Origin: CALMRE01 sp964412895
GTDB lineage: Bacteria; UBP6; UBA1177; JAKLFG01
Length of the DNA stretch: 46,399 nt
Direction of reading: 5' to 3'
Assembly (NCBI GenBank): GCA_964412895.1
Contig: CAYPQK010000012.1
Location: forward strand, 1 to 46,399
Part shown: positions 38,524-46,399 of the stretch, piece after piece
How positions within the stretch are numbered: the first letter of the stretch is position 1
How the letters are laid out: every line of letters begins with the position of its first letter
The notes under the pieces: generated by a model
What the model was told of the DNA's origin: nothing
Databases searched by the model: none
The model's input: only the letters and a program-made list of their open reading frames with translations
Position numbers and translations under genes: made by a program

Positions 38524-40347
38524 TTATTTCACGCCGAGTTTTTCGTCGATGACCAGTTTGGTCATGGAGAGGATGACGCCGGTCTCCGAATCGACCAGTT
38601 TCAGGAATATGTGATAATATCCGGCTTCTTTGAATGAATTCCCGATAATTATCGCCTTCGCGCCCAGCAGTTTGCCCACCTTTGCGGCGTTCTCCTCGGA
38701 GGCGACGGTGGTCTGGTTGAGCGACAGTTCGGTCATGACCTTCTGGAGGTCCATCCGTTCCAGCGGTTTGAAGAAACGGCTGCGCGACAGAGAAAATGCC
38801 GCCTGTTCGGTGAAGTATTCGCAGGCGATCTTACTGCCGCCCCCCTTGTCCTCTATCGGCATCACCGCCGTGGGGAATTTGGTGCTGAAGGCGAGCGAGG
38901 AATAGTCCTCCAACTGCGAAAGCGCCATGTCGAACAGTTTCTGAAGGGTGTCGGCGTTCTTTTCGGTCTCTATCTTGTCGGCTTTGAAGTATTCGTCGGG
39001 TGGAGCGGCGACCGTTTCGCTCAGGTTGCCGATCTCTTCGCGGGCGATGTTGATGACGATGGCCTCGAGTTTGTCGGTCTGGTAGTTGCTCCCGATGTGG
39101 TGGCTGACGCTGCCGGGGGCACCGCCCTCACTGTCGCCGGTCTCGCCGTAGTTGAGGAAGATATATTTGCCCGAGGTGTACTGCGCTATCTGCCGCAGGA
39201 CATATTCGCCCATGATATCCAAACCGCCCGTGCCGATGGAAAAATATTTGATGGCTCTGCGTTTGGCCTCCATTGCGGACAGAGCATAATTGTATTTCTG
39301 ACCGTAGTCGAGATGGGGCGGTGCGTCGGTGATGATGAAGGCCAGCCGAACGCCGTTCGTGTTCCACTGTACCTTGTTGAGTGAATCGTTCAGCGCCGTC
39401 TGCAGGTCCTCAGGTCCGTCGCCGCCGCCGCCCGCTTCGACCTTCGACAGCTCGCGATTGAATTCATTCAGATCGGCGGTAAGCGGAATGTTGAAGGTCA
39501 CATAGGAATCGCTGGTGTCGCGGTAGAGTACCATGCCGAACCGGACCTCCGGTTTCGGGGTGAAGTTGGCGATGTTGATGTTTATCAGTTCTATGGTGGC
39601 TTTGAGGCGGTTTATCTCTTCGCCCATACTGCCGGTAGTGTCCATGAGGAATACGATGTCGAGCGGTACCGACCCGAATTTCGGCCGTTCGGTGTCCATC
39701 GCCACGGTGATCTGCCGGGCGCCTTCACGCGAAAAGAAAAGCTCCTTTTTGTTGTTCCCGGCGGAGACCTTGGCTAGGAACTTCCGATATTCCGGGCTGT
39801 ATCCCGACGGAAAGAACAGGAATGAGCCGTCCGACATGGTGCGGCCCGATTCCAGAAGCTGTCCTTGAGTCGCCAGTATCGATATCTCGGCGTTGGGGAT
39901 GCTTTTCCCGTTCTTGTCGGTCACCTTCAGGGTGATGCGTTCTGATATCGGGAGGGGAAGATGCCGGACATAACTCTTTTCTTCGAGGAATCTGACGAAG
40001 TAGTTGAACTGCTTGTTGTCGTCGGAGTAGCCCGCTTTCAGGCCTGATTCGGTGGGACGCTTTCTCTCCTCACGCGGCGGGCTGTAGGAAGGAGGTTCTG
40101 ACTCGTCGCTTTCCTCCGATTTCTTTCGCAGTTCTTTTTTCGCCGTCGGCGCCGCCATCTCCTCTTCATACATATCATCGGCAGACTCTTTGCGCTTAAC
40201 ATATCCATCGGAAAGTTCTTTTTTTTCGAAGTAAACCGCCTTTTCTCCATCCTCGCTGTCCCGTGTGGGAGGACGATGGCCCGTAGCGCACTCGATGAAG
40301 AAGAGGGAGAGCATCAGCGCCGCGAGAAGAACATACGCTTTTTTCAT
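38524..40347 (-). CDS. von Willebrand A-domain exported protein with a CsgG/FlgO-like C-terminus
   Basis: A 607-residue precursor. The signal (MKKAYVLLAALMLSLFFIECATG) ends at a Cys preceded by Glu, an atypical lipobox. A charged, Ser/Glu-rich linker (residues 25-110) leads to a carboxypeptidase-regulatory-like strand region, then a vWA domain near residues 230-420 with MIDAS motif DIVFLMDTTGSMGEEI, DGPEDLQTAL and FIITDAPPHL. The C-terminal 150 residues (KFPTAVMPIEDKGGGSKIACEYFTEQ, ERMDLQKVMTELSLNQ, AAKVGKLLGAKAIIIGNSF, LKLVDSETGVIL) resemble the CsgG/FlgO family of outer-membrane lipoproteins. It likely acts as a surface or periplasmic adhesion/assembly protein (inference). Its own promoter is visible. 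Confidence 0.8.
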   Translation of the reverse strand: MKKAYVLLAALMLSLFFIECATGHRPPTRDSEDGEKAVYFEKKELSDGYVKRKESADDMYEEEMAAPTAKKELRKKSEESDESEPPSYSPPREERKRPTESGLKAGYSDDNKQFNYFVRFLEEKSYVRHLPLPISERITLKVTDKNGKSIPNAEISILATQGQLLESGRTMSDGSFLFFPSGYSPEYRKFLAKVSAGNNKKELFFSREGARQITVAMDTERPKFGSVPLDIVFLMDTTGSMGEEINRLKATIELININIANFTPKPEVRFGMVLYRDTSDSYVTFNIPLTADLNEFNRELSKVEAGGGGDGPEDLQTALNDSLNKVQWNTNGVRLAFIITDAPPHLDYGQKYNYALSAMEAKRRAIKYFSIGTGGLDIMGEYVLRQIAQYTSGKYIFLNYGETGDSEGGAPGSVSHHIGSNYQTDKLEAIVINIAREEIGNLSETVAAPPDEYFKADKIETEKNADTLQKLFDMALSQLEDYSSLAFSTKFPTAVMPIEDKGGGSKIACEYFTEQAAFSLSRSRFFKPLERMDLQKVMTELSLNQTTVASEENAAKVGKLLGAKAIIIGNSFKEAGYYHIFLKLVDSETGVILSMTKLVIDEKLGVK

Positions 40348-40378
40348 GAATAGACCCCTGCCCGTTGATAACGGTCTA

Positions 40379-40406
40379 ATTCTAGCGAAGTAAAAAGGTG
40401 AATCAA
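40379..40406 (-). promoter_or_regulatory. Promoter of the vWA-domain gene
   Basis: Leftward TTGATT (40406-40401) and TAGAAT (40384-40379) are spaced by 16 bases. A small hairpin, CCGTT-GAT-AACGG (40362-40374), lies at the predicted transcript start, and ATG 40347 follows after an AGGGG. Confidence 0.55.
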
Positions 40407-40419
40407 ATTTTCTTGAGAA

Positions 40420-41124
40420 CTACTTCGGGATCGGCTTCGAGTCGGAGCCCTTCACTTCGTAGACATGACGGCGGTCGGGCCGGATGAGGAATACCGCCAC
40501 GCGGGCGGTGAACCAGCCCCGCTTCATGCAGTAGCCGCCGCCGACCGGTTCGTAGAGATATTTCACCGAGAACTCCTTCATCGCCCAGTGCGGTTTTGCC
40601 GGTTTTCCCTCTATCATCAGGAGTTCGTTCGTGTCGGTCGTGATATAGGCGTTCCCCTTGAAGTGGCGGTAGTCGTTCCCCTTGGGCGTCACCTCCAGCA
40701 CAATGCAGGGGCGCTTCTCGATGGTGGCGGTGCCCGAGACGCGGAAGTCATAGTGTTCGGCGCTCTTGTCGTCGAACAGCGGCCAGAAGGGTTCTATCTC
40801 GGTGGTGTCATAGTCGCCGGGATCGAGTTTCTTTCCGTTCTCCTCGTGACTGATGACGGTGCTGTCGGGTTCCTTGTAGAAGTATTCCTTCTTGCGGACG
40901 ACGGTGTGGGCGGTCGAGAGCAGTTTCTTGGTCTCGGGGTCGTAGGTCTGGGTGGTGAAGTCGCGCGTCGTCTCGATGCCGGCGTATTTCTGGTAGACCG
41001 GAGCATACTTCGCCCGCAGTTTGGCAACGAGCGCCGCGGTGTCGGGCAGTTCGCCCGGTTCCTGAGCCGCGAGCGGCAGCATGAGGCAGATAAGAACGAG
41101 GAGCAGGAGTCTCTTCACGGTCAT
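40420..41124 (-). CDS. Exported LolA/outer-membrane lipoprotein-sorting-like protein
   Basis: A 234-residue precursor with signal peptide (VKRLLLLVLICLMLPLAAQEP). The mature sequence has the antiparallel strand sequence of the LolA/LolB-like fold: IETTRDFTTQTYDPETKKLLSTAHTVVRKKEYFYKEP, IEKRPCIVLEVTPKG, GNAYITTDTNELLMIEGKPAKPHWAMKEFSVKYLYEPVGGGYCMKRGWFTARVAVFLI. Proteins of this kind sit in the periplasm and bind lipid acyl chains, though the specific role is unknown. The start is ATG at 41124 (MTVKRLL). It is separated from the vWA gene by 72 bases containing that gene's promoter. Confidence 0.62.
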   Translation of the reverse strand: MTVKRLLLLVLICLMLPLAAQEPGELPDTAALVAKLRAKYAPVYQKYAGIETTRDFTTQTYDPETKKLLSTAHTVVRKKEYFYKEPDSTVISHEENGKKLDPGDYDTTEIEPFWPLFDDKSAEHYDFRVSGTATIEKRPCIVLEVTPKGNDYRHFKGNAYITTDTNELLMIEGKPAKPHWAMKEFSVKYLYEPVGGGYCMKRGWFTARVAVFLIRPDRRHVYEVKGSDSKPIPK

Positions 41125-41133
41125 TCCTCCGTA

Positions 41134-41227
41134 ACCTCATCCACCGCAAGCGGTCCCCCTTCTCCGTAGAGCGGAGAAGGTTACCTTGTACTCCCTCTCC
41201 ACACGATGGAGAGGGCCGGGGTGAGGT
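41134..41227. repeat. Compound palindromic repeat, copy 3 (expanded)
   Basis: Outer arms ACCTCATCC (41134-41142) and GGGGTGAGGT (41218-41227) enclose three hairpins: CCGC/GCGG (41144-41153), CCTTCTCCG/CGGAGAAGG (41158-41180) and CCCTCTCC/GGAGAGGG (41193-41215). The last hairpin and the outer arms match copies 1 and 2; the extra hairpins make it larger. It occupies nearly half of the 203-base interval between two divergent genes, the rest of which holds no evident gene. Confidence 0.85.
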
Positions 41228-41327
41228 GGCGCGATTATAACGGCCCGATGGCCGGATGCAAGAAAAGCTGTCTTGCTATTTCACCCGTTCGGAGTAGAAC
41301 TGCCACGCGAAACGGCAGGAGCGCTGT

Positions 41328-42716
41328 GTGGCGGAAGAAAAGACAATAGCAAGCGGTGATACGGGCGTCGTGAACGACCGTTCCGGCACCGGCCGCGAAC
41401 TGGCGATGCTGGCGGTCCCGCTCATCATATCGTTCGTGTCGCAGTCGATCATGGGCGTCGTCGATATCTTCATCATCGGCAAGGTCGGCACGGCGGAGCA
41501 GGGGGGCGTCGGCCTCGGTATGGGGCTCTTCTGGGGCTTTGAGTGCACCTTCGCGGGGCTTGCTTCGGTCCTCACCACCTTTACCGCGCAGAGCGTCGGC
41601 GCCGGCAAGATCGCCGATGTCCGCCGGTGGCTGATCGCGGTCCTCATCGCGGTGCTGCCCTTCGCGGTACTGCTCGCCTTCGCCGCGCCGCTTCTCGGTC
41701 CCATCCTTGAACTGGCGCATACCGACGCCAGCATCCGGCCCCATGTCATCACCTATCTGGGGATGTTGCTGCTGTGCATGCCGTTCTTCCTCGGCGGGTT
41801 CGTCTTTATATCGTTCTTCCGGGGGATCGGCGACACCGTCACCCCGATGGTGGTCGCCATCGTCTCGAATATCCTCAACGCTTTTCTCGGTATCACCTTC
41901 GTCTTCGGCCTGTTCGGCATTACGCCGATGGGGGTGCGGGGCGTCGCGCTGGCGACGGTCATTTCGGTCATCTTCTCGGTGGTGCTGTTCGTCATTAAAT
42001 ATCTGTCGAACGGGCTCCATGTGAAATACGAGACGCGGGCGCGTCCGATATTCTCCGCCGCCGACATCCTGCGGGTGATGCGGGTCGGGTTTCCGATAGG
42101 GGCGTCGTGGCTGCTGGAGAACCTCGCTTTCAATATCCTTACCATCTATGTTGCCACCTACGATCCCGAAAGTCTCGCCGCCAATACCATTGTCTTCCAG
42201 CTCATCTCCTTCAGCTTCCTGCCGGCGGTCGCCATCTCGATAGCCGCCTCGACGCTGGTGGGGCAGTATCTCGGCGCGGGGCGCCGGGACCTCGCCCGCA
42301 ACTCGGCGCGCGCCTCCATTCAGTTCGCGGTGCTCTTCATGGGGACGGTCGGTTTTTGTTTCCTGACCTTCCGCCATCCGCTCATCGCCTTCTTCAACGC
42401 CGACCCGAAGGTGGTCGAACTGGGCGGCAAGGCGCTCATGCTCGCCGCCGGATTCCAAGTGTTCGACGCGATGGGCATCACCGTCGACGGTATCTTCCGC
42501 GGCGCCGGGTACACACTCTTCCCGATGCTTGTGCGGCTCGTGGTGATGTGGGCCATCTTCGTGCCGCTCATCTTTATTCTGAGCGGCTATACCGGCTCGG
42601 GGGTCACCGGCGGCTGGACCGCCGCGCTGATAGCGATATTCCTGCAGGGGGTCATCATGTTCGCCGCCTACCGTATGGTGAAGTGGTACGACCGGAAACT
42701 GGTCATCGGCGGGTAG
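41328..42716 (+). CDS. MATE-family efflux transporter
   Basis: A 462-residue polytopic protein with about twelve membrane helices in two similar halves. Family features include ELAMLAVPLIISFVSQSIMGVVDIFIIGKVG (helix 1-2), GLGMGLFWGFECTFAGLASVLTTFTAQSVGAGK, FFRGIGDTVTPM, NAFLGITFVFG, and in the second half RVGFPIGASWLLENLAFNILTIYVATY and GQYLGAGRRDLARNSARASIQFAVL, with FDAMGITVDGIFRGAGYTLFPM near the end. MATE proteins export cationic drugs or metabolites using H+ or Na+; coupling ion and substrate cannot be read. GTG 41328 is preceded by AGGAG at six bases. No regulator is adjacent. Confidence 0.9.
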   Translation: MAEEKTIASGDTGVVNDRSGTGRELAMLAVPLIISFVSQSIMGVVDIFIIGKVGTAEQGGVGLGMGLFWGFECTFAGLASVLTTFTAQSVGAGKIADVRRWLIAVLIAVLPFAVLLAFAAPLLGPILELAHTDASIRPHVITYLGMLLLCMPFFLGGFVFISFFRGIGDTVTPMVVAIVSNILNAFLGITFVFGLFGITPMGVRGVALATVISVIFSVVLFVIKYLSNGLHVKYETRARPIFSAADILRVMRVGFPIGASWLLENLAFNILTIYVATYDPESLAANTIVFQLISFSFLPAVAISIAASTLVGQYLGAGRRDLARNSARASIQFAVLFMGTVGFCFLTFRHPLIAFFNADPKVVELGGKALMLAAGFQVFDAMGITVDGIFRGAGYTLFPMLVRLVVMWAIFVPLIFILSGYTGSGVTGGWTAALIAIFLQGVIMFAAYRMVKWYDRKLVIGG

Positions 42717-42744
42717 ACGATACCTCATAATTCGCGGAATGTTA

Positions 42745-42773
42745 TTGACAATGAACGGCGGCGGTCGTATGGT
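42745..42773 (+). promoter_or_regulatory. Promoter of the lipoprotein gene at 42800
   Basis: A perfect TTGACA (42745-42750) and TATGGT (42768-42773) are spaced by 17 bases, 26 bases ahead of the TTG start. Confidence 0.65.
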
Positions 42774-42799
42774 CTTGTCGTGATCATGGAGGGTTCCCA

Positions 42800-43963
42800 T
42801 TGAGTCGGATCGTTTTTCTCTTTTTTATTCTGCTTTCTCTTGCCGCCTGCACCCCGCAGGATACGAAACTGACGGTCGGCGACGGCGCGGGAGCCTTCAT
42901 GGAGGGGAACGACATCCTCCTGTTCGGCGTCGATCACGGGGGAAAGGGGACCGACGGGGAGTCGTTCTCCTGCGCCGAGGAGCAGTTGCAGTGCCGCCGG
43001 GTCTTCGTCGCTCGGTACGACAAGAATCTTAAACAGACACTGCTCTACAGCCGCGACCATACGACGCAGAAGGCGATGCCGACGCTCTATCCGCGGACGG
43101 CGGGGGGCTATTATCTGGTGACGCTGGCGGGAGAGTGGACCACCACCGATACCGGCACGACCGCTCCGGCGTTCGATGTGACGCTGACCGAACTGTCGGC
43201 GGCGTTCGCGGAGACGCGGGAGTTCGAGATAGCTTCAGTCGATACGCGGAAGATACACGCCGCCTTTCTGAACGGCGATGAGCTGACGGTCGCCGGGATG
43301 GCCGGCGGCGTTCTGTTCGTCGACCGCTATGACGCGGCGACGGGGGAGAAGACCGGCGGGGCGACCTATCCCGGCGAAGCCGACGGCATCGTGGTGTTCC
43401 TCGCCGGAAGCGACGGCGAGATACACCTCATGCGCTGGTTCTTCGAGACCGGGTTCCGCTATCTGGTCCTCGACGCGGACGGCGCGGCGGTCAACGAGCT
43501 GACCATCACCGGCGATGCGATGGACACCGATCCGACCGTCGGGGCGCGCGGCATCTCGGCCGCGCTTATCGGAACGACGCTCTACTGGTTCGGCGAGGAC
43601 AACGGGCTCTACCGGTTCGTCCGCGATACCGCGGTGACGGTGGCGGCGGCGGCGATGATCGACGCGGGAGAGATGACCTACCAGCGCGATTTCCGCTTCA
43701 TCGGCTCGAATCTGTATCTCTTCGGGGCCAACGACCGCGTGCAGAATTTCGAGGCCTGCGCCTACGGCGGCGACGATACCACCATCAAGACGCACGAGAC
43801 CGAACTGGTGCTCGCCAAATACGACGCATCCTATGTTCAGCTGTGGTCCGATCGCGACACCGAAGATGCTACCTACCGGGCGCTTGAGATACTGACGCGG
43901 GGAAAGGAGCGTTTCTTCCTGTTCCAGAAAGGGGCGACGATCTATCTGCGGCCCACCGAATAG
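42800..43963 (+). CDS. Lipoprotein of unknown function, probable beta-propeller
   Basis: A 387-residue precursor with a lipoprotein signal (IVFLFFILLSLAAC, Cys17; lipobox LAAC). The mature part is almost entirely beta: repeated strand-turn units such as DILLFGVDHGGKGTDGE, GGYYLVTLAG, NGDELTVAGMAGGVLFVDRYDAATGE, GEIHLMRWFFETGFRYLVLDADGAAVNEL, GTTLYWFGEDNGLYRFVRDT and SNLYLFGANDRVQNF. About seven such units at 40-50 residue spacing fit a propeller, but I recognise no named family. The start is TTG 42800 with GAGGG upstream and a strong promoter. Convergent with the glycosyltransferase gene (two bases apart). Confidence 0.7.
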   Translation: MSRIVFLFFILLSLAACTPQDTKLTVGDGAGAFMEGNDILLFGVDHGGKGTDGESFSCAEEQLQCRRVFVARYDKNLKQTLLYSRDHTTQKAMPTLYPRTAGGYYLVTLAGEWTTTDTGTTAPAFDVTLTELSAAFAETREFEIASVDTRKIHAAFLNGDELTVAGMAGGVLFVDRYDAATGEKTGGATYPGEADGIVVFLAGSDGEIHLMRWFFETGFRYLVLDADGAAVNELTITGDAMDTDPTVGARGISAALIGTTLYWFGEDNGLYRFVRDTAVTVAAAAMIDAGEMTYQRDFRFIGSNLYLFGANDRVQNFEACAYGGDDTTIKTHETELVLAKYDASYVQLWSDRDTEDATYRALEILTRGKERFFLFQKGATIYLRPTE

Positions 43964-43965
43964 GG

Positions 43966-44691
43966 CTACGCGAACACCTTCCGGCCCATGAAACGAAGCT
44001 TCCAGACGCCGATGAGCGCCTCTTTGAATATCTTGCCGCTCATCTTGGAAACGCCCTTTTCGCGGTCGGGGAAGACGATGGGATACTCCTTGATGTTCGC
44101 GCCGACCAGCTTGGTGCGGAACGACATCTCTATCTGAAAACCGAACCCGGAAAGCTTGAGGTCGCCGACGATGACCCGCCTCAGCATCGAGGCGCGCCAG
44201 CACTTGTAGCCGGCGGTCACATCGTTCTGCTTGAGGCAGAGGATGGTCCGGGCGTAGAGACTGCCGCCGCGCGATATGATGCGGCGCGTCAGGTTCCAGT
44301 TCTCGGTGCCGCCGCCTTTCACATAGCGCGATCCGATGACCACATCGGCCCCGGCGTCGATCGCCTCGATGAAACGGGGGAGGTACTTCGGCTGGTGCGA
44401 GAAATCGGCGTCCATCTGGATGATGATGTCGTAGCCCCCCTCGATGAGTCGCTGGAAGCCGTCGACATAGGCGGCGCCGAGCCCCTTCTTCTCCTTGCGG
44501 ACATGAAGTTTCAGCCACGGGTTCTCCAACTGGGCGCCGCGCACGATGTCGGCCGTCCCGTCGGGCGAACTGTCGTCCACCACGAGTATGTCGGCGGTCG
44601 GCAGGGCGCCGCGCACCGCCTGCGCGATGGCGAGGATGTTCTCCTTCTCGTTGTAGGTCGGGATGCATACCGCGATCTTGTGGTCGGCCAT
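43966..44691 (-). CDS. Polyprenol-phosphate mannosyltransferase-like GT2 enzyme
   Basis: A 241-residue GT-A glycosyltransferase of the dolichyl-phosphate mannose synthase (DPM1) type, which loads a sugar from GDP-mannose or a similar donor onto polyprenyl phosphate. Motifs: IAVCIPTYNEKENILAIAQAV, ADILVVDDSSPDGTADIVRGA (donor site), GLGAAYVDGFQRLIEGGYDIIIQMDADFSHQPKYLPRF (DAD metal motif), and DVVIGSRYVKGGGTENW, GYKCWRASML and GFGFQIEMSFRTKLVGANIKEYPIVFPDREKGVSKMS, the last being characteristic of DPM1. The short bacterial form has no membrane helices. It starts two bases after the recN stop, so the two genes are in one unit. Confidence 0.88.
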   Translation of the reverse strand: MADHKIAVCIPTYNEKENILAIAQAVRGALPTADILVVDDSSPDGTADIVRGAQLENPWLKLHVRKEKKGLGAAYVDGFQRLIEGGYDIIIQMDADFSHQPKYLPRFIEAIDAGADVVIGSRYVKGGGTENWNLTRRIISRGGSLYARTILCLKQNDVTAGYKCWRASMLRRVIVGDLKLSGFGFQIEMSFRTKLVGANIKEYPIVFPDREKGVSKMSGKIFKEALIGVWKLRFMGRKVFA

Positions 44692-44692
44692 C

Positions 44693-46321
44693 TTATTTCT
44701 CCAATAGTTTGTGAGCCGCTTTGATATTCTCCTTCGCCCCTGAATCGCCCATCATCCGGGCCAGTTCCCGCACCCGCCCGTCGCCGTCGACGGTGTGGAG
44801 CGTCGATTCCATCGACTCGCCCTCCGCCGATTTCTCGACCACCAGATGGGCATCGGCCCACGCCGCGGTCTGGGGGAAGTGGGTCACCACCAGTATCTGA
44901 TTGAACTTCGAGTTCTCCTTGAGTTCCGCGGCGGCGCGCGAAGCGATCTCGCCGCCGATGTTCGAGTCTATCTCGTCGAACAGGATGAAGCGTCCCGCGT
45001 CGTTGTCCACCAGTTTGAGCGCCAGCAGCAGGCGCGACAGTTCGCCGCCCGAAAGGTTCTTGATGCTGTAGAGTTCGCCCGATCCGATGGTGTTCATCAT
45101 GAAACGGACGGTGTCGAGTCCGGCGGCCGACAGCTCCTCGTTCTGCGTGACCACTATCTTGAAGACGATCCGCTCCATGCCGAACTTGAGCAGATAGCCG
45201 GTCAGCTCCTTTTCGAGCGGCGCGATGGTCTTGAGCCGCGCCTTGCGCATTTTATGGGCCGTTTTTTCCGTCTCGGTCTTGAGGGCGAAGAACTCGCGAT
45301 TCAGTTCGCGGACCCGGTCGGGTATCCGGATGAGCTCTGCCAGCTCTTTTTTCATCTCCATCAGTTTCGCGACCAGCCCTTCCGAATCCTTCGCGCTGTG
45401 TTTCATCAGGAGGCCGCCCATTTTGTCGTAGCGTCCCTTCAGTTCCTCGTCGGCGTCGTCGAGGTCCATCCGGCCGGTGGCGGCACGGAGGGTGCGTTGT
45501 ATGTCGCGGCACTCGATGAGCGCCGATGAGGCGCGTGCCGGGAGATCGCCGATGTCGGTTATCCGCGTCATCTCGGCGAGTGCGCGGTCGGCGGTGTGGA
45601 GCGCCTCGGTGACCGTCTGGAGGCTCTCGTCGCTCTTTGTTATGAGACCTTCGAGCTTCTTGCGGTTCTCCGAGAGCAGTATCTTCTGTTTGAGCCGTTC
45701 ATCCTCGCCCGCCTTGGGACGGAATTCGTCGAGTTCCTTTATCTGGAATTCAAGATAGTCGCGTCGCGCCGGCTCGTCCTGCTTTTTCAGAAGCTCTATT
45801 TCGTTCCTGAGCGCCTGTAGTTTCTGCCACTGCGCCGCATATTCGGCTTTCAGTTTGTCGGACAGGGCGAAGGCGTCGAGCACCGACAGCTGGTATTCGG
45901 GCTTGAACAGTTCGCGATTCTCGAACTGCGACGATATCTCCATCCATTCGCCGAATATATCCTGCAGGCTTTGCGCCGAGACGGGGCTGTCGTTGAGGTA
46001 GGTGAGGCTCTTCTCGCCGATGACGCGCCGCACCGTTACGCAGCGCTCCTCGTCGGGATCGATGGCGAGTTCCGCGAGCCGTTCGGCGAGCGCCGCATCC
46101 GTTTCGCCGATCTCGATGACCGCCGCCAGTTCGCCGGTCCTTCCCCACGGGCCGACCATCCCCTTGTGCGATTTGCCGCCGAGAAGGAGCTTCACCGCCT
46201 CGACAAAGAGACTTTTACCGCTGCCGGTCTCGCCGGTGACGGCGGTCAGGCCGTTGTCGAGTTCTATGTCGGCCTTTTGTATGATGAGGAAATTCCGCAG
46301 CACTATCGAACGGATCTTCAC
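44693..46321 (-). CDS. recN: DNA repair protein RecN
   Basis: RecN is an SMC-like ATPase that acts in repair of double-strand breaks. The 542-residue protein has an N-terminal Walker A (LTAVTGETGSGKSLFVEAVKLLLGGK), a long central coiled-coil-like region (residues 155-370, rich in Lys, Glu and Leu), then the ABC signature IKNLSGGELSRLLLALKL and Walker B FILFDEIDSNIGGEIA with the catalytic Glu, followed by LVVTHFPQTAAWAD (switch His). The length is typical. The start is GTG 46321, whose bases overlap the stop of an upstream reading frame (GTGA), with an AGAGGT site upstream. Confidence 0.93.
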   Translation of the reverse strand: MKIRSIVLRNFLIIQKADIELDNGLTAVTGETGSGKSLFVEAVKLLLGGKSHKGMVGPWGRTGELAAVIEIGETDAALAERLAELAIDPDEERCVTVRRVIGEKSLTYLNDSPVSAQSLQDIFGEWMEISSQFENRELFKPEYQLSVLDAFALSDKLKAEYAAQWQKLQALRNEIELLKKQDEPARRDYLEFQIKELDEFRPKAGEDERLKQKILLSENRKKLEGLITKSDESLQTVTEALHTADRALAEMTRITDIGDLPARASSALIECRDIQRTLRAATGRMDLDDADEELKGRYDKMGGLLMKHSAKDSEGLVAKLMEMKKELAELIRIPDRVRELNREFFALKTETEKTAHKMRKARLKTIAPLEKELTGYLLKFGMERIVFKIVVTQNEELSAAGLDTVRFMMNTIGSGELYSIKNLSGGELSRLLLALKLVDNDAGRFILFDEIDSNIGGEIASRAAAELKENSKFNQILVVTHFPQTAAWADAHLVVEKSAEGESMESTLHTVDGDGRVRELARMMGDSGAKENIKAAHKLLEK

Positions 46322-46398
46322 CGTACACCTCTTGATCCCGGTTGCAAATGTGAGAGAAGCTCCTTTCCTTTCGGCAAGTTAAGAAATCCCAAAAACCG
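46318..46398 (-). CDS. C-terminal fragment of an upstream gene, coupled to recN
   Basis: A frame enters from the right edge and ends in TGA at 46320-46318, overlapping the recN GTG by three bases. Twenty-six codons are visible, ending GVR. The tight overlap supports a real gene; in many bacteria an NAD kinase gene precedes recN, but too little is visible to assign it. Confidence 0.42.
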   Translation of the reverse strand, partial: RFLGFLNLPKGKELLSHLQPGSRGVR

Positions 46399-46399
46399 C

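Noticed and set aside
41235..42800. Leftward frame opposite the MATE gene
   Set aside because: Composition is almost only His, Arg, Glu, Asp and Gly, the mirror image of a membrane protein gene.
1..46399. tRNA or rRNA genes and CRISPR arrays
   Set aside because: No cloverleaf with TTCRA-type arm, no rRNA-like segment and no regularly spaced repeats were noticed on either strand; a dedicated search could still find a degenerate case.

Overview
The window is 46.4 kb of a GC-rich bacterial chromosome, apparently from a draft or metagenome assembly because two 10-base N runs (4073-4082 and 12602-12611) interrupt coding sequence. Signal peptides, lipoboxes, an outer-membrane-like protein and an RpoH-type sigma factor point to a Gram-negative-type bacterium. 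The cysteine-rich DUF1566 lipoprotein with an Asp/Pro-rich linker and an oxidosqualene-cyclase-type gene would fit a myxococcal or other delta-proteobacterial-like lineage or a candidate phylum; that assignment is a low-confidence guess. PPi-type phosphofructokinase signatures, a 2-hydroxyacyl-CoA dehydratase activase, an activating-enzyme-like radical SAM protein and a NapH-like polyferredoxin hint at anaerobic or facultative life. Genes are tightly packed with many 1-4 base stop/start overlaps, and no gene-free stretch exceeds 300 bases.

Left part (1-9326): a partial GAF-domain gene, then a divergent isoprenoid locus. Leftward: hpnC-hpnD-hpnE, the three-step bacterial route from farnesyl diphosphate to squalene. 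Rightward: ispA (farnesyl diphosphate synthase), a chorismate mutase-DAHP synthase fusion, a U32-family Fe-S protein, and a triterpene cyclase carrying oxidosqualene-cyclase signatures (DCTAE) rather than the squalene-hopene cyclase DxDDTA. No squalene epoxidase is visible. This locus is the most interesting feature of the window.

9327-10671: an AT-rich insertion with a Shedu-type (DUF4263) anti-phage nuclease gene. 10672-17213: CoA-binding protein, beta-helix lipoprotein, CHASE4-type sensor kinase, PPi-type phosphofructokinase, a small GIY-YIG-like protein, an M20 amidohydrolase. 17272-21990: a pyrimidine operon (small membrane protein, pyrR, pyrB, pyrC) extended by an unknown 207-residue protein and a radical SAM enzyme. 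22001-24856: three leftward exported proteins (DUF2059, DUF1566 lipoprotein, chalcone-isomerase-like). 25049-31744: rpoH, an AhpD-like protein, deoC plus an exported protein, then a leftward set with an ECF sigma/anti-sigma pair, a dehydratase activase and a membrane ferredoxin.

31909-37472: glmS, trmL, an NTT-type nucleotide transporter with a HEAT-repeat tail and a cNMP-binding protein, all translationally coupled. 37545-46399: an SppA-type lipoprotein protease, a vWA lipoprotein, a LolA-like exported protein, a MATE transporter, another lipoprotein, a dolichol-phosphate-mannose-synthase-like glycosyltransferase and recN. Good sigma70-type promoters (TTGACA/TATAAT-like, 16-18 base spacers) can be seen before many transcription units, and a family of compound palindromic repeats recurs at 7355, 37478 and 41134.
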